A stretch of 7,763 nt of DNA from Clostridia bacterium (GTDB taxonomy: Bacteria > Bacillota_A > Clostridia > Oscillospirales > CAG-272): NCBI GenBank assembly GCA_017395725.1, contig JAFQOB010000331.1, positions 1 through 7,763 on the forward strand. The letters run 5' to 3'. Below, piece by piece: positions 1-5,142 of this stretch. The notes under the pieces are model-generated. The model had not been told where the DNA came from, ran no database searches, and worked only from the letters and a program-made list of their open reading frames with translations. Each line of letters begins with the position of its first letter. Position 1 is the first letter of the stretch. A program made the translations under genes and the position numbers.

Positions 1-1
1 A

Positions 2-307
2 TTGTTCTGTAATGAAAATTATATGAATAATATATATCTTGAAGATGCCGCAGAGGCTCTTCACGTTAGTAAGTATTATATATCGCACTTGCTTAACAAT
101 AAGCTGAATATAAGCTTTAACGATTACATAAATTCACTTAGAATAACAGATGCGGTATACCTTCTCGAAAAGAAAGAGGGGGGCATAACAGAAATCGCGC
201 AAAGGTGCGGATTTAATACAGCAAGAACGTTTAACCGTGCATTTAAGAGCGTGTACGGTGTATCACCGAGCGCTTATAAAAGAGAACACGGCGAGAAAAA
301 GGAATAA
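2..307 (+). CDS. AraC-family transcriptional regulator, C-terminal DNA-binding part (5' end cut by window edge)
   Basis: The 101 visible residues form the double helix-turn-helix domain of the AraC/XylS family. The first HTH lies around residues 12-32 (LEDAAEALHVSKYYISHLL). A linker helix carries the RITDAVYLLE segment, and the second HTH is at about 61-82 (GITEIAQRCGF...FNRAFK). The family signature ends with YGVSPSAYKRE at 85-95. This is nearly all of the DNA-binding half; the N-terminal sensing or receiver domain must lie left of the window. The TTG at position 2 is just an in-frame leucine codon, not a believable start. Members of this family typically control sugar-use genes, and some Firmicutes ones (YesN type) are two-component response regulators, but the visible part cannot tell these apart. 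A GGGGGG run lies within the gene at 178-183. The gene runs toward a hairpin at 314-340 and is convergent with the YesL-type gene, so its target cannot be read from this context. Confidence 0.9.
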   Translation: MFCNENYMNNIYLEDAAEALHVSKYYISHLLNNKLNISFNDYINSLRITDAVYLLEKKEGGITEIAQRCGFNTARTFNRAFKSVYGVSPSAYKREHGEKKE

Positions 308-313
308 AAAAAC

Positions 314-340
314 GAGGCACACTCTTTTTGAGTGTGCCTC
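314..340. terminator. Two-way intrinsic terminator between the AraC-type and YesL-type genes
   Basis: A perfect 11-bp stem (GAGGCACACTC, 314-324, pairing with 330-340) encloses a TTTTT loop. It sits 7 bases after the AraC-type stop codon and 8 bases beyond the YesL-type stop codon. On the minus strand the stem is followed by one C or G position and then a run of T from the complement of 306-312, so it is a textbook terminator for the YesL operon. On the plus strand the tail is ATTGTATTTAT, which is weaker but still T-rich, so it probably serves both genes. Confidence 0.88.
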
Positions 341-347
341 ATTGTAT

Positions 348-1322
348 TTATCCTCTGTCTTTGAATATAGGTTCTTCTTTAGGTGTGCTATCCTCTTCTT
401 CGTAGGGCTCGATCATGATGCTGTAGATTTTAGGCCACGAGGTGTATATAGCGATGAACTGACCTATTGCGATTGTTATAATGAATGGTAGGAGTGCGCC
501 AAGGGGTGGGAATACCATAAGAAGTCCATAGCTGAAGAATACAAGAACGGCAATACCGAGAGTGCCGACAAAGTTCCTCTTGAAACCAACAAGAGAGAAG
601 ATGAATGCATTTTTCAGTATTTTATAAATACTAAGTTTAAATGTAAGCATAATGGTATAGATGTAATATCTCATTACAAAATAGATGATACCGATAGCGA
701 CAGCGAGATAGAACATAAGCGATGTTAGATATGACGATGCATTTGCCGCAAAGAAAATAATGTCATAGAAAATCAAGAAGAGCAACAAGAGGTCGATTAT
801 GCCGTAAATAAGAGCTTGCTTCCAGTTTCTTTTTATAGCGTAGAAATAATCCTGCATAAAGAAGATAGGTTCGCCTTTTACAATATTTCTGACAATATAA
901 GTTGAGCCTACCATAGACAGACCGAACGTAAAGAGTGTCAAGAAACCTATTCCATAGAAAATATAGGTTGCGACGGTAGGAACGGATATTTCAACCTGAA
1001 TACCCAAAACACCGTTTAATGCATCGGTTAGAGGAGAGGTTTCTCCCGATATTTTCAAAGCTCCGTAAAAGGGACCGAACAGGGAGGATACAGGAGAATA
1101 TGAAGTTGTGTTCAAATTTCCGCTTACGGCAAAAAGAGCGAAAAGAATGGGAAAGTTTGAAAAAACGAGCAACATATTAACAGACATAAGCCTGTTGAGG
1201 TTTCTCCAAAGAAGCTTGAAAAAGAATTTGAAGTTTCTTGGTTCGTTAACGTCTTTAGGAACGCCTTTTCCGTCGAGGGAATATCTGAAAAGGCTGAACC
1301 TTTTTTTTCTTTTTTCTGACAA
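348..1322 (-). CDS. YesL-family (DUF624) multi-spanning membrane protein
   Basis: This 324-residue integral membrane protein has the features of the YesL/DUF624 family: a cytoplasmic N-terminal stretch (RYSLDGKGV at about 13-21), the GPFYGALK segment at 83-90, and the conserved block RNIVKGEP (145-152) followed by DYFYAIKRNWKQA (158-170). I see about six hydrophobic segments, near 47-67, 118-143, 169-192, 198-228, 253-275 and 276-296. The tail is acidic (EPYEEEDSTPKEEP). The biochemical role of the family is not established; many members sit near sugar ABC transporter and glycosidase genes. The start is a TTG codon: AAAGGA lies 9 bases upstream, no ATG occurs in frame before residue 46, and starting there would remove the conserved N-terminal part. 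It is the last gene of the proC operon, only 3 bases after the stop of the gene before it. The family call is firm; the function is open. Confidence 0.85.
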   Translation of the reverse strand: MSEKRKKRFSLFRYSLDGKGVPKDVNEPRNFKFFFKLLWRNLNRLMSVNMLLVFSNFPILFALFAVSGNLNTTSYSPVSSLFGPFYGALKISGETSPLTDALNGVLGIQVEISVPTVATYIFYGIGFLTLFTFGLSMVGSTYIVRNIVKGEPIFFMQDYFYAIKRNWKQALIYGIIDLLLLFLIFYDIIFFAANASSYLTSLMFYLAVAIGIIYFVMRYYIYTIMLTFKLSIYKILKNAFIFSLVGFKRNFVGTLGIAVLVFFSYGLLMVFPPLGALLPFIITIAIGQFIAIYTSWPKIYSIMIEPYEEEDSTPKEEPIFKDRG

Positions 1323-1325
1323 TTT

Positions 1326-1928
1326 TTACAGTCCTTTCGTGGAAATTAACATAAAAAGATTTCCGTGTTTTAATAGTATAATAAGAAAACTTGCTCCGCA
1401 CAGAGCTAAGAAGTTAAACAAAAATCTAAGGGTATCTTTTCTTTTTAGTAAGGATTTGAATTTGGGTGGATATATTATGCTTTTCGAGTAAATCATTGCC
1501 GAAGCACAAGTGTAACACAAAATGCAAAGATTTGCAACCCAAAAAACAATAAAGAGCATACACCCGAATGATTTAAACCGCACAATGACAGCACCGAGCT
1601 TGACGGCACGAAGAAATATTGCAGAACACACTCCTGACGTGAATCCTTTATAAGCAGATACAAGGCAGAAGAAAGGAAGCCTTTTTACACAGAACGTTGT
1701 TACAAAGATGAAAAGTAAATATTTTAATTCGTCTGCAAAAGACGCGGATAAAGTAAAGATATCAAAGCTTCGTGCACTTATAACTGATGACACGACGTTG
1801 TTTTCGAGTAATGAAAATAAGCGTGAATCGGGGGATAATATATAGCAAACAGTTAATCCGATAAGGAAAAACAGTGCCGAAACAGAAATGAAACTTAGAA
1901 AATATGCAGATAGATTTTGTTTATGCAA
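1326..1928 (-). CDS. SpoIIM-like integral membrane protein (stage II sporulation protein M family, tentative)
   Basis: This 200-residue protein is strongly hydrophobic. A first membrane segment is at about 9-31. An extracytoplasmic-type loop of about 35 residues follows, then membrane segments near 69-90, 91-116, 121-146 and 168-188. This pattern, and the short motif AYKGFTSG at 92-99 just after the second segment, resemble SpoIIM, the membrane component of the SpoIIDMP peptidoglycan machine that drives engulfment during sporulation. Length and topology fit, but the rest of the sequence is divergent and cysteine-rich, so the assignment is tentative; a general SpoIIM/DUF95-type membrane protein with another role is possible. 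The start is TTG (CAA at 1926-1928 on the plus strand); no ATG occurs in frame until residue 124. GGTGG lies about 6 bases upstream as a weak ribosome site. It sits 45 bases after proC and 3 bases before the YesL-type gene, in the same operon. Confidence 0.55.
   Translation of the reverse strand: MHKQNLSAYFLSFISVSALFFLIGLTVCYILSPDSRLFSLLENNVVSSVISARSFDIFTLSASFADELKYLLFIFVTTFCVKRLPFFCLVSAYKGFTSGVCSAIFLRAVKLGAVIVRFKSFGCMLFIVFWVANLCILCYTCASAMIYSKSIIYPPKFKSLLKRKDTLRFLFNFLALCGASFLIILLKHGNLFMLISTKGL
1332..1337 (-). promoter_or_regulatory. Ribosome binding site that supports the TTG start of the YesL-type gene
   Basis: On the minus strand AAAGGA stands 9 bases before the TTG at 1322. It lies inside the last sense codons (Lys-Gly) of the upstream SpoIIM-like gene, whose TAA stop falls between this site and the TTG. 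This arrangement suggests translational coupling of the two membrane proteins and decides the start codon. Confidence 0.7.
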
Positions 1929-1936
1929 GAATAACC

Positions 1937-1963
1937 ACCACCGTTAAAATATATGACGGCGGT
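1937..1963 (-). promoter_or_regulatory. Hairpin in the proC/SpoIIM-like gap overlapping the downstream ribosome binding site
   Basis: In the minus-strand transcript ACCGCCGU pairs with ACGGUGGU (8 pairs, one a G-U pair) around an 11-base A/U-rich loop. The 3' arm contains the GGUGG that serves as the ribosome binding site of the next gene. No run of U follows directly, so it looks more like a translation-limiting or RNA-stability structure than a terminator. The pairing is visible; its role is inferred. Confidence 0.45.
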
Positions 1964-1973
1964 TGAAATAAAA

Positions 1974-2786
1974 TTACATACCTTTAGAGAGTTCTTCAGC
2001 TCTTTCCGAGCATTTGAGCATAGCTTCTTTAACGATATCCGAGAAGTTGTTCGCATCAAAAACGTTTAAAGCCTGTTCTGTAGTACCTTTAGGTGATTTA
2101 ACCATAGTAATAAGCTCGTCGGGCGTTTTTCCTGTTTTAAGCAAAAGCTCAGTTGAGCCGATTACGGTTTTGCAAATGATTTCGAGCATATCTTTATTTT
2201 CGAAGCCCATTTCGATAGCCGCATCATAGATGCTCTTGATGAAGAGAAAAACGTAGGCGGGTGAGCTTGATGTAACTGCGATAATATCGTTCATTTTTTC
2301 TTCGGGAAGAGTAAAAGCAGTACCCGAGGAAGCAAATACCGCACAAATATTTTTAAATACTTTATCGTTTACGTATTCATTTTTGGAAAGGGCGGTAACA
2401 CCCTTGCCCACAAGCAGAGGTGTGTTGGGCATAGTGCGGATAACGGCAGCGTTAAATCCGAGCTTTTCGCAGACGAAATCCGTTGTAATTCCCGCAGCGA
2501 TTGAAATAAAAGTCTTACCCTCAAGAGAAACTTTTGAATCTTTAATTTCTGTAAGCAATTCTGTAAAGTTTTGGGGTTTAACAGACAAAAAGATATAGTC
2601 GGCAATTTTTACAGCCTCGGGAGCACTGTTCGCAAGAATAAACGGTTCGTTTTTATATGAATCATATTTTGATGTATCTTTATCGAAAAGGACGATGTTA
2701 TCAGCAGAATAATTACTCTGCATACTTCTTATGATGGCGCCAGCCATATTGCCGGTACCTAAAAATGCAAATTTTCCTTTTAACAT
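1974..2786 (-). CDS. proC: Pyrroline-5-carboxylate reductase (last step of proline synthesis)
   Basis: ProC reduces 1-pyrroline-5-carboxylate to L-proline with NAD(P)H in the cytoplasm. The 270-residue protein has the usual length. The N-terminal Rossmann motif FLGTGNMAGAI spans residues 8-18, SVKPQ is at 68-72, AAGIT at 97-101 and RTMPNTP at 117-123. The C-terminal dimerisation domain has TSSSPAY (172-178) and SPKGTT (231-236), where the family more often reads GSGPAY and SPGGTT; these are modest substitutions. I set the start at the ATG at 2784-2786 because AAGGAG stands 7 bases upstream and the Rossmann strand begins right after it. A longer reading from TTG at 2816 would run through the ribosome site and the promoter -10 box. 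It is the first gene of a three-gene operon with two membrane proteins; nothing in the sequence links them functionally to proline. Confidence 0.96.
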   Translation of the reverse strand: MLKGKFAFLGTGNMAGAIIRSMQSNYSADNIVLFDKDTSKYDSYKNEPFILANSAPEAVKIADYIFLSVKPQNFTELLTEIKDSKVSLEGKTFISIAAGITTDFVCEKLGFNAAVIRTMPNTPLLVGKGVTALSKNEYVNDKVFKNICAVFASSGTAFTLPEEKMNDIIAVTSSSPAYVFLFIKSIYDAAIEMGFENKDMLEIICKTVIGSTELLLKTGKTPDELITMVKSPKGTTEQALNVFDANNFSDIVKEAMLKCSERAEELSKGM

Positions 2787-2793
2787 ATTTTTA

Positions 2794-2799
2794 CTCCTT
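2794..2799 (-). promoter_or_regulatory. Ribosome binding site of proC
   Basis: AAGGAG on the minus strand, 7 bases before the ATG at 2786. It fixes the proC start and excludes the upstream TTG, which would make this site part of the coding sequence. Confidence 0.85.
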
Positions 2800-2815
2800 A
2801 AATAACGTTCTATCA

Positions 2816-2844
2816 ATTATAACACAATTTATTTTAAATATCAA
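2816..2844 (-). promoter_or_regulatory. Sigma-A promoter of the proC operon
   Basis: On the minus strand a TTGATA -35 box (2844-2839) is followed by a 17-base spacer and a perfect TATAAT -10 box (2821-2816). Transcription should start near 2809, giving a leader of about 22 bases before the proC ATG. It lies back to back with the acetyltransferase promoter; the two -35 boxes are 29 bases apart. Confidence 0.85.
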
Positions 2845-2873
2845 TGTCATAATAGTAAATTATTGTAAATAAC

Positions 2874-2902
2874 TTGAAATATATCGATAAAGGGATTATA
2901 AT
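2874..2902 (+). promoter_or_regulatory. Sigma-A promoter of the GNAT acetyltransferase gene
   Basis: A TTGAAA -35 box (2874-2879), a 17-base spacer and a perfect TATAAT -10 box (2897-2902). The start of transcription should be near 2909, about 23 bases before the ATG. GGAGG at 2920-2924 is the ribosome site, 7 bases from the ATG. Evenly spaced AAAT tracts at 2857, 2867 and 2877 lead into the -35 box and could act as an UP element. Confidence 0.87.
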
Positions 2903-2931
2903 GATAATAATGACTGTACGGAGGAAAAGGG

Positions 2932-3513
2932 ATGCAAAAAGACAGTGTTTTGAAGATGTTCAAAAGAATACCTACAATAGAGACAGACAGACTATTGTTA
3001 AGAAGAATGAAGATAGCAGATTATGCCGATATGTATGAATATTCACGTCTTGACAGCGTTACGAAGTATTTGCTGTGGAATTCACATCCCGATGCAAGAT
3101 ATACGAGGGATTATCTTGGATATATACAGAGTCAGTACAGAGCCGGGGACTTTTATGATTGGGCTGTTGTACATAAAGAGACAAATAAGATGATAGGCAC
3201 CTGTGGATTTGCAAGGCTTGATTTTGATAATAATTCTGCAGAAATCGGTTATGTTTTGAATCCTGAATATTGGAGAAAGGGGTACGCAACCGAGGCAGTA
3301 AAAAAGATAATTGATTTTGGATTTCATACGCTTAATCTTCACAGAATAGAGGCAAGATATATTGTAGGCAATGAAGTAAGCCGACACGTAATGGAAAAAT
3401 GCGGAATGAGATTCGAGGGAATACATAAATCCTCTTTGTTTGTGAAAGACAGCTATGTCAGCGTAGGATATTGTGCAATAACAGCTGATGAGTATATTTC
3501 AAACTACCTGTAA
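2932..3513 (+). CDS. GNAT-family N-acetyltransferase, RimJ/RimL type
   Basis: The 193-residue protein has a complete GNAT fold of the RimJ/RimL-like group. It opens with the typical IETDRLLLRRM segment (16-26) leading to the first strand and helix. The central strands are WAVVHKETNKMIGTCGF (77-93) and SAEIGYVLNPEYWRKGYATEA (102-122). The latter contains the acetyl-CoA pyrophosphate loop RKGYAT, followed by HRIEARYIVGNEVSRHVMEKCGMRFEG (137-163) with the usual Asn and Ser positions. Such enzymes transfer an acetyl group from acetyl-CoA to an amine, such as a protein N-terminus, an antibiotic or a small metabolite; the substrate cannot be read from sequence. GGAGG 7 bases upstream supports this ATG over the second Met at residue 9. 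It is a single-gene unit divergent from proC and probably cytoplasmic, as no signal peptide or membrane segment is present. Confidence 0.92.
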   Translation: MQKDSVLKMFKRIPTIETDRLLLRRMKIADYADMYEYSRLDSVTKYLLWNSHPDARYTRDYLGYIQSQYRAGDFYDWAVVHKETNKMIGTCGFARLDFDNNSAEIGYVLNPEYWRKGYATEAVKKIIDFGFHTLNLHRIEARYIVGNEVSRHVMEKCGMRFEGIHKSSLFVKDSYVSVGYCAITADEYISNYL

Positions 3514-3520
3514 AAATGGT

Positions 3521-3555
3521 GTTTGATTTGTATAAATGTAACCTTTTGTTTTTTT
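3521..3555 (+). terminator. Possible weak intrinsic terminator after the acetyltransferase gene
   Basis: A broken stem (GTT/AAC plus ATTT/AAAT around GTAT, 3521-3542) is followed by a strong T-rich run (TTTTGTTTTTTT, 3544-3555). The T-run is convincing but the stem is A/T-rich and interrupted, so termination may be inefficient and the next gene could receive some read-through. Confidence 0.3.
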
Positions 3556-3591
3556 ATGAGTTGTTTTGTCCATTTTTAGTTGAATTGTTTA

Positions 3592-3619
3592 TTGAAAATG
3601 AAAAATTATGTGCTACTAT
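3592..3619 (+). promoter_or_regulatory. Sigma-A promoter of the GH109-like gene
   Basis: A TTGAAA -35 box (3592-3597), a 16-base spacer and a TACTAT -10 box (3614-3619) preceded by TGC, which forms an extended -10 element. Transcription should start near 3626. The ribosome site AAGAGGTG (3646-3653) stands 7 bases before the ATG at 3661. A second TTGAAT lies 12 bases upstream at 3580. Confidence 0.65.
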
Positions 3620-3660
3620 GGGGTTAAGCTGAAAAGCAAAAAATTAAGAGGTGCTGTTTT

Positions 3661-4863
3661 ATGAGTAAAAAAGAAAAGTTGCACGTTGGTTTTATCGGAC
3701 TTGGCGGACGCGGAAGCGGAGTATGCTCGGACACTTTTGCCGATATGGTGGGTATGGATGTAGAGATTACAGCTATATGTGATGCATTTGAGGACAGAGT
3801 ACAGAAGATTGCAGACAAATTGGTTGAAAAGAATATTCCAAAGCCGTTTTGTACAACGAATTATAAAGATATACTCAATATGGAAAATGTTGACGCTGTT
3901 GTGATTTGTTCTTCATGGGCGACACACGTTGACATTGCTATAGAGGCAATGGAAAAAGGAATATACGTAGGACTTGAAGTTGGCGGCGTGTATGCAATGA
4001 ACGATTGTTGGCGTTTAATTGAGACCCACGAGAGAACGGGTACACAGCTTATGTTCCTTGAAAATTGCTGTTACGGACAAAAAGAGCTTATGGCATTAAG
4101 AATGTTCCGCGAGGGTGTTTTAGGTGAAGTTGTACATTGCTCGGGCTCATATTCACACGATTTAAGATCGGAAATAACTGCGGGTAAAGACAACAGACAC
4201 TATAGACTCGGTAACTATATAAACAGAAATTGCGATACTTATCCCAGCCACGACGTAGGTCCAATGATGAAGATACTGGACATAAACAACGGTAACCGAT
4301 TTGTAACATTGTCATCTTTTGCATCTTGCGCGAAGGGACTTAAGGATTATATAAAGAGACATAAAGAACCCGATGACCCGCTGCAGAAGCTTGAATTTAA
4401 GCAAGGCGACGTTATAACGACGGTTATAACCTGTGCACATGGGGAAACCGTACAACTGACACTTGATACGACGCTTCCGAGATTTTACTCAAGAGAGTTT
4501 ACGGTAAGAGGAACAAAGGGCTCATACTTCGGTTTGTGTGATGCGGTTTTCCTTGAGGGTGAACACGACGAATTTGAGGGAAGCAGTAAGGGGCATAACC
4601 TTTTTAAGAACGGAAACGAGTTTGCGAAAAGATATTGTCATCCTCTTTGGGACAACTATACCCCCCGAGGCGGACACGGCGGTATGGACTGGCACGTGTT
4701 CAGAGCATTTGTTGAGAGCGCAAAGAAGAACGCAAGACCGCCCATCGATATATATGACGGCGTTACGATTATGTGCTTAACTGTACTGTCCGAGCAGTCT
4801 ATTGCAAAAGGCGGAGCACCTATGGATATACCCGATTTTACAAGAGGAAAGTGGTATCAGTGA
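3661..4863 (+). CDS. Gfo/Idh/MocA-family NAD-binding protein, GH109-like (putative alpha-N-acetylgalactosaminidase)
   Basis: The 400-residue protein has an N-terminal Rossmann domain (GFIGLGGRGSG at 10-20; CD at 40-41 ending the second strand, typical of NAD preference) and the long C-terminal beta-sheet domain of the Gfo/Idh/MocA superfamily. Dehydrogenases of this fold carry an EKP motif whose Lys is catalytic; here the position reads EVG (106-108), without Lys. ENCCYG (135-140), TYPSHDVGP (193-201), RGGHGGMDW (336-344) and the C-terminal PDFTRGKWYQ match the style of GH109, where NAD stays bound and glycoside cleavage runs through oxidation, elimination and re-reduction. Y139, Y194 and H197 are likely counterparts of the GH109 active-site Tyr/His residues (aligned from memory). 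There is no signal peptide, unlike many exported GH109 enzymes, so it should act in the cytoplasm. The GH20 gene downstream supports an amino-sugar substrate. A different glycoside specificity or a deacetylating/epimerising Gfo enzyme remains possible. Confidence 0.8.
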   Translation: MSKKEKLHVGFIGLGGRGSGVCSDTFADMVGMDVEITAICDAFEDRVQKIADKLVEKNIPKPFCTTNYKDILNMENVDAVVICSSWATHVDIAIEAMEKGIYVGLEVGGVYAMNDCWRLIETHERTGTQLMFLENCCYGQKELMALRMFREGVLGEVVHCSGSYSHDLRSEITAGKDNRHYRLGNYINRNCDTYPSHDVGPMMKILDINNGNRFVTLSSFASCAKGLKDYIKRHKEPDDPLQKLEFKQGDVITTVITCAHGETVQLTLDTTLPRFYSREFTVRGTKGSYFGLCDAVFLEGEHDEFEGSSKGHNLFKNGNEFAKRYCHPLWDNYTPRGGHGGMDWHVFRAFVESAKKNARPPIDIYDGVTIMCLTVLSEQSIAKGGAPMDIPDFTRGKWYQ

Positions 4864-4964
4864 AAGGATATAGATTTTGATAATCCTTATAACCTCGACA
4901 GACAATATCCATTGTGTGAATATGTGTATTAATTAACCGAAGAGAAAAATAGCAAGAATAACAG

Positions 4965-4994
4965 AACACCTTCTCCGTTGGGAGAAGGTGTTTT
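4965..4994 (+). terminator. Intrinsic terminator downstream of the GH109-like gene
   Basis: A perfect 12-bp stem (AACACCTTCTCC, 4965-4976, with 4981-4992) closes on a GTTG loop and runs into TTTTGCATTT. It lies about 100 bases after the stop codon, leaving a long 3' untranslated part (4864-4964) in which I see no credible gene. It isolates the GH109-like unit from the GH20 promoter that follows. Confidence 0.8.
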
Positions 4995-5069
4995 GCATTT
5001 ATAAAACATTTATTGCTTTTTATATATTTGATTTGCAACCTTATATTGCTTTTATCTGTAAAAAGTATT

Positions 5070-5115
5070 AATTTGGTTGACTTTTTCTTTTTATACTGAT
5101 ATAATTTGGTTAACT
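5070..5115 (+). repeat. 13-bp direct repeat flanking the GH20 promoter (candidate operator pair)
   Basis: AATTTGGTTGACT (5070-5082) and AATTTGGTTAACT (5103-5115) differ at one base and are 33 bp apart start to start, about three helical turns. The first copy includes the -35 box and the second covers the end of the -10 box and the transcription start. A regulator bound to both would block the promoter. The repeat is seen directly; operator function is inferred. Confidence 0.6.
5077..5105 (+). promoter_or_regulatory. Strong sigma-A promoter of the GH20 gene
   Basis: A TTGACT -35 box (5077-5082), a 17-base spacer and a perfect TATAAT -10 box (5100-5105) with an extended -10 TGA just upstream. 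The start of transcription should be near 5112, giving a leader of about 31 bases. Both boxes are close to consensus, so the promoter should be active unless repressed. Confidence 0.88.
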
Positions 5116-5142
5116 CTAAGGGGAAAACAGAAAGGTAAAGAA

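Noticed and set aside
178..183. Run of six G in the AraC-type gene as a possible phase-variable tract
   Set aside because: Six bases is short for slippage-driven switching, and the reading frame across it encodes an intact, conserved domain.
237..491. 84-codon plus-strand frame overlapping the AraC-type and YesL-type genes
   Set aside because: It runs through the terminator hairpin and antisense to the YesL-type gene with no recognisable protein features.
1108..1491. 127-codon plus-strand frame antisense to the two membrane genes
   Set aside because: It is a shadow of the YesL-like and SpoIIM-like coding regions, both of which have strong membrane-protein patterns on the other strand.
2787..2816. 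Longer proC start at TTG 2816 adding ten residues
   Set aside because: It would place the start inside the -10 box and read through the AAGGAG ribosome site; the ATG at 2786 has ideal spacing and begins at the Rossmann strand.
3511..3578. 9-bp inverted repeat TAAAAATGG / CCATTTTTA spanning the acetyltransferase stop codon
   Set aside because: The arms are 50 bases apart and A/T-rich; a match of this size is easily expected by chance here and no T-run is placed to make it a terminator.
5077..5142. Longer GH20 start at TTG 5077
   Set aside because: The TTG is part of the -35 box and lies upstream of the predicted transcription start; the extra 22 residues do not resemble the family's N-terminus.
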